DNA of 7,957 nt from Actinomycetota bacterium (GCA_019347595.1 JAHWLA010000127.1:1-7957); one strand, 5' to 3'; positions 1 to 6,261 are shown, numbered from the stretch's first letter. The notes: generated by a model not told the origin, from the letters alone. Numbers and translations are program-made.

Positions 1-1
1 C

Positions 2-1174
2 GGCGTCGTGGTGGTCGCCGCGGCGGGCAACGAAGGCAAGGCCGACAAGACCTACCCGGCTGCCATCGACGGCGTGATCGGCGTGGCCGCCACCGACCGC
101 AACGACAACCTGGCTTCCTTCTCCAACCGCGGGTCGTGGGTGTCGATTGCCGCCCCGGGTGTGAGCATCGCCTCGACGTGCTCGACAGTGTTGGGCAACA
201 GATGCGGACCGAACGAGACGTCGTCGAACACCGGCTACGCCGCGTTCAGCGGCACGTCCATGGCGTCGCCGCATGTGGCCGCTGCCGCCGCGCTGCTGTT
301 CGCCGCCGGACCCGGGCTGAGCGGCGACCAGGTGCGCGCCCGCTTGGCCGCCACCGCGACGCCGGTGACCGGGACGGGCACGAACTTCGCCTGGGGGCGT
401 CTCGACGTCGCCGGGGCGCTGCGAGGCATGGAGCCGGGGTACTGGATGGCTGCGGCCGACGGCGGGGTGTTCAACTTCGGCGCCGCGGGCTTCCACGGCT
501 CGGCGGCCGCTCCCGCCCGCAACGTGGTGGGCATCGCCGCTTCTCCGACTCGCCGGGGGTACTGGCTGGTGCGCAACGACGGGGCCGTGACCAACCACGG
601 CGACGCCCGGCACTACGGCTCCATGGCGGGCGTCCGCCTCAATGCACCGGTCCTCGGCATGGAGCGCACGACCTCGGGCGGCGGCTACTGGTTGGTGGGC
701 GCCGACGGCGGGCTGTTCTCGTTCGGCGACGCCCGGTTCCACGGCTCGACCGGCGGCATCCGCCTCAACCAGCCGGTGGTCGGCATGGCGGTGGCGCCCA
801 ACGGCGGGGGCTACTGGATGGTGGCCCGCGACGGCGGCATATTCGCCTTCGGCGAGGCGGGCTTCTACGGATCGATGGGGGGCACCCCGCTCAACCAGCC
901 GGTGGTGGGGATGGCGTCCACGCCGTCGGGACGGGGCTACTGGCTGGTGGCGTCGGACGGCGGCATGTTCGCCTTCGGCGACGCCCGCTTCTACGGGTCG
1001 ACGGGCAGTATTCGGCTCAACAAGCCGATCGTGGGGATGCGGCCCACGCCCACCGGCCGGGGGTACTGGCTGGTGGCGTCCGACGGCGGGATCTTCGCCT
1101 TCGGCGACGCCGCCTTCCTGGGCTCGGCTGGCGGCGCCCGGCTGGCGGCGCCGATCGTGGGCATGGCCTCCTAA
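2..1174 (+). CDS. Subtilisin-like serine protease (S8), C-terminal part, with six-repeat C-terminal array; 5' truncated
   Basis: This is the C-terminal 390 residues of a secreted subtilase; the start, signal peptide and catalytic Asp and His lie left of the window. Visible landmarks, counting from the first full codon, are the oxyanion-hole block VVVAAAGNEG (Asn at residue 10), the SWVSIAAPGV segment typical of S8 enzymes, and the nucleophile block FSGTSMASPHVAAAAALL with Ser at residue 86. A Cys pair in STCSTVLGNRC could form a disulfide. The protease domain ends near WGRLDVAGAL (about residue 140). From residue 146 to the stop there are six GYW-type repeats, so over 60% of the visible protein is repeat. 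The likely role is extracellular proteolysis, substrate unknown. It is followed after 131 bases by a secreted amidase with the same repeat module. The S8 call is very secure; mycosin-like or degradative subtypes cannot be separated without the N-terminus. Confidence 0.95.
   Translation, partial: GVVVVAAAGNEGKADKTYPAAIDGVIGVAATDRNDNLASFSNRGSWVSIAAPGVSIASTCSTVLGNRCGPNETSSNTGYAAFSGTSMASPHVAAAAALLFAAGPGLSGDQVRARLAATATPVTGTGTNFAWGRLDVAGALRGMEPGYWMAAADGGVFNFGAAGFHGSAAAPARNVVGIAASPTRRGYWLVRNDGAVTNHGDARHYGSMAGVRLNAPVLGMERTTSGGGYWLVGADGGLFSFGDARFHGSTGGIRLNQPVVGMAVAPNGGGYWMVARDGGIFAFGEAGFYGSMGGTPLNQPVVGMASTPSGRGYWLVASDGGMFAFGDARFYGSTGSIRLNKPIVGMRPTPTGRGYWLVASDGGIFAFGDAAFLGSAGGARLAAPIVGMAS
437..1171 (+). 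repeat. Six-repeat array in the subtilase (possible six-bladed beta-propeller)
   Basis: Repeats start (G of GYW) at 437, 557, 683, 809, 935 and 1061. The first is 120 bases; the next four are exactly 126 bases (42 residues). The last is 111 bases and ends at the stop codon right after PIVGMAS. Each unit reads GYWLVxxDGG, then (I/V/L)FxFGDA, then RFxGSxG, then LNxP(I/V)VGM and a TPxG turn. The second unit is the most diverged (VTNHGDARHYGS). Four short hydrophobic segments alternate with Gly/Asp/Asn-rich turns, as expected for a four-stranded blade. I do not recognise a named repeat family; the propeller fold is inference from period, count and the matching array ends. Confidence 0.85.
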
Positions 1175-1220
1175 CCGGCCTGCTCTCCCCGGAACGGGAT
1201 GGATCGCCTCGGAAGGGGTG

Positions 1221-1249
1221 TTGGCCTTCTCCGGGGGACGCGATAGCCT
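1221..1249 (+). promoter_or_regulatory. Candidate promoter for the amidase-SpoIID pair
   Basis: In the 131-base gap after the subtilase, TTGGCC (1221-1226) and TAGCCT (1244-1249) are separated by 17 bases. They match the -35 consensus at four of six positions and the actinobacterial -10 pattern TANNNT. A start site near 1256 would give a leader of about 50 bases before the amidase ATG. The surrounding patch is the least GC-rich part of the gap. A weak GAAGG/CCTTC hairpin (1213-1230) overlaps the -35 and is too short to call a terminator, so readthrough from the subtilase remains possible. Confidence 0.35.
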
Positions 1250-1251
1250 TT

Positions 1252-1272
1252 AACAACAGCAACAGCAGCAAC
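1252..1272 (+). repeat. Short AAC/AGC trinucleotide run in the amidase leader
   Basis: Seven consecutive AAC or AGC triplets (AAC AAC AGC AAC AGC AGC AAC) lie in the probable 5' leader of the amidase gene. The run has almost no self-pairing potential and is unusually A-rich for this window. It could keep the leader unstructured. It lies outside the accepted reading frame start, so it is not treated as coding. Confidence 0.5.
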
Positions 1273-1305
1273 TTCTGTCACTCTGCGGGACAACGGCGGT
1301 TCCCC

Positions 1306-3150
1306 ATGCGAAGACTTCTTCTACGCACGCTTGTCGTGCTGACCACCATCGGCCTCGTCCAGCTCGTCCCCGTGCCGATGGCGTGGGGCGCGCCACAGAC
1401 GCGCGTTGCCATGGTGGGCGACGCACGGGGCGGACGGCCGAGCCCGTTTCCCGCTTCACACTTCGGCATCCGGTGGGTTGGCGACGAGGAGGCGATCGTC
1501 CAGGTGCGGTCGCACAGCGGCGGCGACTGGACGCCGTGGCGGCAGGTCCACGTCGACCACGACATGACGGAGGGCGCGGGCGGCGTCGTCTACGGCTCGC
1601 TGGTGGTGGCGGAGCGGGCGGAACGAGTGGAGACCCGAGTGGTGGCAGGCGAGGTGCGCGAGGTGAAGGTGACCGCCTTCGACACCCGTTACGGGCCTCG
1701 CCGTCTGGTACGGACCGGTCGAACCGGCAACTCGGCAAAAGCCTCGATGAGCGACACACGAGTGGCGCAGCCCGGTGTCGTCACCCGTGCCCAGTGGGGG
1801 GCCGACGAGTCGATGCGCAAGGGGACGCCGTCGTTCGCACCGCTGTCGAGACTGGTGGTGCACCACACCGACACCCTCAACGGCGATCCCGACCCCGGCG
1901 CCACCGTGCGGGCGATCTACGCCTACCACACGCAGAGCCGGGGCTGGAACGACATCGGCTACAACTTCCTGGTCGACGAGCAGGGCCGCATCTACGAAGG
2001 CCGGTATTCGCGTGAGTACGCGGCGGGCACCATCCCGACGGGCGAGGACGCCAATGGGCGGGGCGTGATCGGCGCCCACGCCGAGGGGGCCAACACCGGC
2101 TCGGCGGGCGTGGCCCTGTTGGGCAGCTTCAGCAGCCGGAGGCCCACCGGTGCTGCCGTCGACGCGCTGGAGGCGATGCTGGCGTGGAAGGCCGACCGCC
2201 ACGACATCAACGTCACCGGGTCCAGCTCGTTCACGCGACCCGACGGCTCCGTGGTGTCGCTGCCCAACCTGTCGGGCCACCGGGACGTGAAGTCGACGGC
2301 GTGCCCCGGGCAGCCGTTCTACGACACGCTCCCGTCGCTGCGGCAGGACGTGGCGGCGCGCATCGCCGCGGCCCACGGGACGACGAAGGGGTACTGGACG
2401 GCGCTGAGCGACGGCCGGGTGTTCCCCTTCGGCGAGGCCCGCTCGTTCGGCTCGATGGAGGGACATCGCCTCAACGCCGGGATCATCGGCATGGCTGCCA
2501 CCACGACCGACGGCGGCTACTGGCTGCTCGGTGGCGACGGCGGCATCTTCTCCTTCGGCGACGCCCGCTTCCACGGCTCGACCGGCAGCATCCGGTTGAA
2601 CAAGCCCATCGTCGGCATGGCGGCCACGCCGTCGGGCAACGGCTACTGGCTGGTGGCGTCGGACGGCGGCATCTTCGCCTTCGGCGACGCCGGGTTCTTC
2701 GGCTCGACGGGGAGCATCCGGTTGAACAAGCCGGTGGTGGGGATGGCCCCCACGAGCAGCGGGCAGGGCTACTGGCTGGTGGCCTCCGACGGCGGCATCT
2801 TCGCCTTCGGTGATGCCCGCTTCCACGGCTCGACCGGCAGCATCCGGCTCAACTCGCCCGTCGTCAGCATGGCGGCCGCGCCCGACGGCAGCGGCTACTG
2901 GCTGATCGCACGGGACGGCGGCGTGTTCGCCTTCAACGTCCCGTTCCACGGCAGCATCCCCGGGCTCGGCGTGTCGAACTACAGCGGCGCGTCGGTGATG
3001 CGCGGCACCGGCACGGGACGGGGCTACTACGTTCTCGGCTTGGACGGCGGTGTGGTGACGTTCGGGGACGCCAAGTTCCACGGCGCCCGCAGCGCGGCCC
3101 CGGCCACGGCTCGCGACATGGCGTTGCTCGATTCGCTTCCGACCCCTTAG
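1306..3150 (+). CDS. Secreted N-acetylmuramoyl-L-alanine amidase (PGRP/Amidase_2) with six-repeat C-terminal array
   Basis: A 614-residue secreted zinc amidase that should cleave the bond between N-acetylmuramic acid and L-alanine of the stem peptide. Residues 1-28 are a signal peptide (MRRLLLR, hydrophobic core, MAWG|A). Residues about 45-150 form a beta-rich domain with VRSHSGGDWTPWRQV, of a kind seen before the amidase domain in actinobacterial homologues. The catalytic domain spans about 160-345. It has LVVHHTD (His186, probable Zn ligand), GWNDIGYNFLVD (Tyr219), EGRY, VIGAHAEGANTGSAGVALLG, and GHRDVKSTACPG (His325 and Cys333 as remaining ligands, Lys329 nearby). Residues 362-614 are six GYW repeats. 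The ATG at 1306 is chosen because it opens the signal peptide and GGCGG lies six bases upstream; the open frame extends far upstream but that part is a shadow of the protease gene. The SpoIID gene follows after 13 bases. The family call is secure; whether the enzyme acts in growth, division or attack on other cells is unknown. Confidence 0.95.
   Translation: MRRLLLRTLVVLTTIGLVQLVPVPMAWGAPQTRVAMVGDARGGRPSPFPASHFGIRWVGDEEAIVQVRSHSGGDWTPWRQVHVDHDMTEGAGGVVYGSLVVAERAERVETRVVAGEVREVKVTAFDTRYGPRRLVRTGRTGNSAKASMSDTRVAQPGVVTRAQWGADESMRKGTPSFAPLSRLVVHHTDTLNGDPDPGATVRAIYAYHTQSRGWNDIGYNFLVDEQGRIYEGRYSREYAAGTIPTGEDANGRGVIGAHAEGANTGSAGVALLGSFSSRRPTGAAVDALEAMLAWKADRHDINVTGSSSFTRPDGSVVSLPNLSGHRDVKSTACPGQPFYDTLPSLRQDVAARIAAAHGTTKGYWTALSDGRVFPFGEARSFGSMEGHRLNAGIIGMAATTTDGGYWLLGGDGGIFSFGDARFHGSTGSIRLNKPIVGMAATPSGNGYWLVASDGGIFAFGDAGFFGSTGSIRLNKPVVGMAPTSSGQGYWLVASDGGIFAFGDARFHGSTGSIRLNSPVVSMAAAPDGSGYWLIARDGGVFAFNVPFHGSIPGLGVSNYSGASVMRGTGTGRGYYVLGLDGGVVTFGDAKFHGARSAAPATARDMALLDSLPTP
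2389..3147 (+). repeat. Six-repeat array in the amidase (possible six-bladed beta-propeller)
   Basis: Repeats start at 2389, 2515, 2641, 2767, 2893 and 3022. Spacings are 126, 126, 126, 126 and 129 bases, and the last unit is 126 bases and ends at the stop. The middle units are the most regular (GYWLVASDGGIFAFGDA, then GSTGSIRLN). The fifth is distinctive: FAFNVPFHGSIPG replaces the FGDARFxGSTG segment. The sixth is diverged (GYYVLGLDGGVVTFGDAKFHG) and ends ARDMALLDS, at the place where other units have VGMAxTP. The array follows the catalytic domain with only a short linker. Confidence 0.85.
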
Positions 3151-3154
3151 GCGG
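3149..3154 (+). promoter_or_regulatory. Shine-Dalgarno of the SpoIID gene overlapping the amidase stop codon
   Basis: AGGCGG, one mismatch from AGGAGG, sits nine bases before the ATG at 3164, and its first two bases are the last two of the amidase TAG stop. This arrangement favours translational coupling and supports the choice of ATG 3164 and a shared transcript. The amidase gene has a similar GGCGGTT followed by CC before its own ATG. Confidence 0.5.
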
Positions 3155-3163
3155 TTTCCTTCC

Positions 3164-5071
3164 ATGACACGTTCCCTGCGACGGACGCAACTGCTGCTGG
3201 CTGCGACGGTGATCGGCAGTGCGCTGGTGGTCGGCGGGCCGACGGCGACGCCGGTCAAGGCCTACCCCGGCAGCCACGTGAACCTGACCGGCCACGGCTG
3301 GGGCCACGGCCGCGGCATGGGCCAGTTCGGGGCGCAGGGCTACGCCACCATGCACGGTTGGTCGTACACCCAGATCCTGAACCACTACTACGGCAACACC
3401 ACAATGGGGTCGGTCGGCAACGAGACGCTCACCGTGCGGGTCACACGGAAGGACAACCAGGGCGTGATCGTCTTGAACGCCAACGAGTTCGGCGCTCCCG
3501 CCGCGGTGTACATCGCACGCATCGGCGCCAACGACTTCCGCGTGCAGACCGGCGATGGGTGCGGCGGCCCGTGGACGACGGTGGCAACCGGCGCCGGCCC
3601 CATCAACCTCACGCCCAAGCCGGGCGCCCTGCTCGGCCTGTGCGACCCCGCTGCGGTCGTGTCGTACAAGGGGACGTTCCAGGTCAAGGACCACGACGGC
3701 TCGAAGCTCATCAACTTCGTGAGCACCGAGGACTACGTCAAGGGCGTGGTGCCGAGGGAGAGCCCGGCCTCGTTCCACATGGAAGCGCTCAAGGCCCAGG
3801 CCGTCGCCGCTCGGTCGTACGCCCGGGCCTTCGACCGCGACGCCCCGTACGCCCAGCAGTGCGACACGATCAGGTGCCAGGTTTACGGCGGGGCGAGCGG
3901 CGAGGCCGCCACCACCAACACAGCCGTCGAGGCGACCGCGGGGCAGGTCCGCCGGTTCTCGAACGGGTCGATCGCGTCGACGGAGTTCTCGTCGTCCACG
4001 GGCGGGTGGACGGCCGGCGACAAGTTCCCCGCCGTGCAGGATCTCGGTGACTCGGTGTCGTCGAACCCGAACCACACGTGGACCGCCTCGGTGCCGGTTG
4101 CGAACATCGAAACCGCGTACCCGGCCATCGGGACGCTGCTCGCCGTCGACATCACGTCGCGCAACGGCCTCGGTGACTGGGGCGGCCGAGTGAAGCAACT
4201 CGTCCTGCGCGGAACCAACGGCTCGGTGACCCTGACCGGCGACACATTCCGCAGCCGGTTTGCGCTGAAGTCCGACTGGTTCATCGTGACCAACGGTGAG
4301 AGCGGCGGGGTCGACGGGTACTGGGTCGTGGCCCCCGACGGCGGGCTCTTCGCCTTCGGCAATGCGGGCTACTTCGGGTCGATGGGCGGGCACCCGCTCA
4401 ACCAGCCCATCGTGGGCATGGCGGCGAAGAAGGACAACAGCGGCTACTGGATGGTCGCTCGCGACGGCGGCATCTTCGCCTTCGGCAGCGCCGGGTTCTT
4501 CGGCTCCATGGGCGGGCAGCGGCTCAACCAGCCCATCGTCGGCATGGCGCCCACGCCGTCGGGCAACGGGTACTGGCTCGTCGCGTCCGACGGCGGCATC
4601 TTCGCCTTCGGCGACGCCCGCTTCTTCGGCTCCATGGGCGGCTCGCGGCTCAACCAGCCGGTGGTCGGCATGGCGTCGAGCGGGATGGGCAACGGCTACT
4701 GGATGGTGGCCTCCGACGGCGGCATCTTCGCCTTCGGCGATGCGCGTTTCTTCGGCTCGACGGGCAGCATCCGTCTCAACTCGCCGGTGGTCGGCATGAC
4801 GCCGGAGCGCAACGGCAACGGGTACTGGCTGGTGGCGGGCGACGGCGGCATCTTTGCCTTCAACGTGCCGTTCCACGGCTCGCTGCCCGGCATCCGGGCG
4901 CCCGGGCCTGCCGTCGACATCCGAGCCACGTCCACCAACGGCGGCTACCTGATCGTCACCGGCAGCGGGCGCGTCTACCCGTTCGGCGACGCGCCGTACT
5001 TCGGCTCCGTGTCTGACATCCCCGGCTACCGAGGCGGCGTCGAGGGCATCGAGGTCAAGCGCACGTCCTAG
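3164..5071 (+). CDS. Secreted SpoIID/LytB-domain protein with six-repeat C-terminal array
   Basis: A 635-residue secreted protein of the SpoIID/LytB family; the founding member is a lytic transglycosylase acting on peptidoglycan glycan strands denuded of stem peptides. Residues 1-33 are a signal peptide ending VKA|Y. Residues 44-61 carry HGWGHGRGMGQFGAQGYA, the family's His/Gly motif, placed before the core domain. The core signature is YVKGVVPRESPASFHMEALKAQAVAARSYA in two adjoining parts around residues 190-220, with Glu199 at the position of the catalytic acid of SpoIID. The QQC and RCQVYGG pair plus two earlier Cys suggest disulfides. EFSSSTGGWT and the GRVKQLVLRG region complete the domain by about residue 375. 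Residues 385-635 are six GYW repeats. Such proteins occur widely in actinobacteria that do not form endospores, so a sporulation role should not be assumed. Pairing with an amidase makes sense, because amidases produce the denuded strands that SpoIID cleaves. Activity is inferred from the motif, not shown. Confidence 0.93.
   Translation: MTRSLRRTQLLLAATVIGSALVVGGPTATPVKAYPGSHVNLTGHGWGHGRGMGQFGAQGYATMHGWSYTQILNHYYGNTTMGSVGNETLTVRVTRKDNQGVIVLNANEFGAPAAVYIARIGANDFRVQTGDGCGGPWTTVATGAGPINLTPKPGALLGLCDPAAVVSYKGTFQVKDHDGSKLINFVSTEDYVKGVVPRESPASFHMEALKAQAVAARSYARAFDRDAPYAQQCDTIRCQVYGGASGEAATTNTAVEATAGQVRRFSNGSIASTEFSSSTGGWTAGDKFPAVQDLGDSVSSNPNHTWTASVPVANIETAYPAIGTLLAVDITSRNGLGDWGGRVKQLVLRGTNGSVTLTGDTFRSRFALKSDWFIVTNGESGGVDGYWVVAPDGGLFAFGNAGYFGSMGGHPLNQPIVGMAAKKDNSGYWMVARDGGIFAFGSAGFFGSMGGQRLNQPIVGMAPTPSGNGYWLVASDGGIFAFGDARFFGSMGGSRLNQPVVGMASSGMGNGYWMVASDGGIFAFGDARFFGSTGSIRLNSPVVGMTPERNGNGYWLVAGDGGIFAFNVPFHGSLPGIRAPGPAVDIRATSTNGGYLIVTGSGRVYPFGDAPYFGSVSDIPGYRGGVEGIEVKRTS
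4316..5068 (+). repeat. Six-repeat array in the SpoIID-type protein (possible six-bladed beta-propeller)
   Basis: Repeats start at 4316, 4442, 4568, 4694, 4820 and 4943. Spacings are 126 bases four times, then 123, and the last unit is 126 bases up to the stop codon. Units one to three carry FGSMGG and LNQP; unit four carries FGSTGSIRLNSP. Unit five has FAFNVPFHGSLPG, the same variant as unit five of the amidase. Unit six is diverged (GGYLIVTGSGRVYPFGDA) and ends VEGIEVKRTS, aligned with VVGMTPERNG of the previous unit. Confidence 0.85.
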
Positions 5072-5077
5072 CGTTTC

Positions 5078-5116
5078 GGAGGCAGAACTGCCCGCTGAGC
5101 GGGCAGTTCTGCCTCC
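5078..5116 (+). terminator. Perfect 18-bp hairpin after the SpoIID gene
   Basis: GGAGGCAGAACTGCCCGC (5078-5095), loop TGA (5096-5098), and its exact reverse complement (5099-5116). It begins six bases after the SpoIID stop and ends 23 bases before the next start. There is no T-run on either side, so it is not a classical intrinsic terminator; hairpin-only terminators are commonly proposed in high-GC actinobacteria. Each arm also contains a smaller palindrome (GGCAG AA CTGCC), so alternative cruciform or dimer structures are possible. It could also protect the 3' end of the message. Confidence 0.7.
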
Positions 5117-5125
5117 AGTAGCAAC

Positions 5126-5131
5126 TACCGT
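5126..5131 (+). promoter_or_regulatory. Candidate -10 element for a leaderless mannosyltransferase transcript
   Basis: TACCGT fits the actinobacterial -10 pattern TANNNT and lies eight bases before the ATG at 5140, the spacing expected if transcription starts at the start codon. No Shine-Dalgarno sequence is visible before this ATG, and no good -35 is seen because that position falls in the 18-bp hairpin. The pattern is short, so chance is a real possibility. Confidence 0.3.
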
Positions 5132-5139
5132 CGCCGCCG

Positions 5140-6261
5140 ATGACGGACGAAGCCGACAGTCCTGCCGCCACCGGGGCCACCGGGTGGCGTTGGGTGCTCC
5201 TCCCGCTGGGCGCCTTCGCGGCCTCTCGCCTGGTCACGATGTCGGCGGTCTACCTGGTGCGCTTCCTCATGCCGGGCTGGACGGTGCTCGAGACGATGAG
5301 TCGGCGGTGGGACGGCCCGTGGTATCTCGATATCGCGAGATACGGGTACCCGGAGGCTACGCCCACCGGGCAGTCGCTCCTCGGCTTCTTCCCGCTGTAC
5401 CCGCTGTTGACGCGCTGGGTGTCGCACATCACCGGCATGCGGCTCGAGGGTGCCGCCGTGCTCGTGAACACGCTCGCCGCCGCCATCGCTGTCGTCCTGG
5501 TGTGGCGGCTCGCCGAGTCGTACTTCGGTCACGAGGTCGCCAATCGCGCGGCGTTCCTGTTCGCCTTCTTCCCCGGCTCCTATGCCTTCACGTTCGCGTA
5601 CACCGAGGGCGTGTTCCTGGCCTGCGCGGCGGGGACGCTGTTGTTGTTGGAACGACGCCGGTGGTGGTGGGCGGCGCTGGTTGCCGGCATCGGCAGCGCA
5701 GCGCGACCGACCGGCTACGTGCTGGCGCTCTGCTGCGCGTTCGCAGTCGTGATGCACTGGCGGCGTACTCGCGACTGGAAGCCGCTGCCCACGCCGGCTG
5801 TGGCCGCCGGCGGCTTTGTGGTCTTCCTCGTCTACCTGCACGTCCACACCGGCGACGCCTTCGCCTGGCAGCGGGCGCAGGAGCGCGGCTGGGGCCAGCG
5901 CCTGGACCTCGGCCAGACCACGGTGAACCGCATCATCGACTACGCCCGGAACCCCGTCGACGACCTCAACCTGCTCGTGCCGATTCTCAGCGTGTTCGCG
6001 CTGGTGGCTCTCGTGTGGATGCTCGCCAAGGCCCGACCGCCCGGCACGTGGTGGGTTTTCGTGGTGGCGAGCGTGGTCCCCGGCCTGCTGTCGACGTCGG
6101 TGGCACTGACGCCGCGGCACCTGTTTGCCGCGTTTCCCCTGGTCATCGGGGCGGCATGGGCACTGCGCGACGAGTTGTACTACGGCGCCCTGGCTGTGTG
6201 CGCGGGCACGCTCGGCATCTTCATGCTGATCACCGGCGGCACCACGTTCCTCACGCCGTAG
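5140..6261 (+). CDS. Multi-pass GT-C glycosyltransferase, PIG-V-like mannosyltransferase family
   Basis: A 373-residue integral membrane protein with about nine or ten hydrophobic segments. It resembles the bacterial PIG-V-like mannosyltransferases, GT-C enzymes that use a polyprenyl-phosphate sugar donor on the outer face of the membrane. The first loop holds RRWDGPWYLDIARYGYP, with Trp57-Asp58 and Trp61-Tyr62; the loop Asp is the expected catalytic residue. GFFPLYPLL follows at 82-90. Further landmarks are FAFFPGSYAFTFAYTEG, SAARPTG (about 185-191), a WQRAQERGWG loop and LTPRHLFAAFPL, all in the family's order and at its usual length. No signal peptide is needed; the first membrane segment starts around residue 18. 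It follows the SpoIID gene by 68 bases but a hairpin lies between them, so it is probably a separate unit. Its 3' end overlaps the convergent GT2 gene by 11 bases. Sugar and acceptor specificity are not readable; mannose is the family default. Confidence 0.85.
   Translation: MTDEADSPAATGATGWRWVLLPLGAFAASRLVTMSAVYLVRFLMPGWTVLETMSRRWDGPWYLDIARYGYPEATPTGQSLLGFFPLYPLLTRWVSHITGMRLEGAAVLVNTLAAAIAVVLVWRLAESYFGHEVANRAAFLFAFFPGSYAFTFAYTEGVFLACAAGTLLLLERRRWWWAALVAGIGSAARPTGYVLALCCAFAVVMHWRRTRDWKPLPTPAVAAGGFVVFLVYLHVHTGDAFAWQRAQERGWGQRLDLGQTTVNRIIDYARNPVDDLNLLVPILSVFALVALVWMLAKARPPGTWWVFVVASVVPGLLSTSVALTPRHLFAAFPLVIGAAWALRDELYYGALAVCAGTLGIFMLITGGTTFLTP

Noticed and set aside
1213..1230. Hairpin GAAGG/CCTTC as terminator of the subtilase gene
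   Set aside because: Only five base pairs, an eight-base loop and no T-run; too weak to annotate.
136..1305. Upstream extension of the amidase reading frame to 136
   Set aside because: The frame is open, but its translation is Arg/Gly-rich out-of-frame reading of the subtilase repeats; the signal peptide begins at 1306.
1456..3258. 600-residue open frame on the - strand
   Set aside because: It is antisense to the amidase and its repeats. The low-complexity Ala/Gly/His/Arg composition follows from G/C-rich third positions and the 126-base period.
2933..4876. 647-residue open frame on the - strand
   Set aside because: It is antisense to the SpoIID gene and shows periodic EGEDAAV-type strings that mirror the sense repeats; no domain is recognisable.
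437..5068. CRISPR-like or tandem-satellite array
   Set aside because: The 126-base periodicity is in frame and codes for conserved protein repeats; there are no short identical repeats with unique spacers.
5118..5128. Small inverted repeat GTAG CAA CTAC before the mannosyltransferase gene
   Set aside because: A four-base stem is expected by chance; not supported as an operator.
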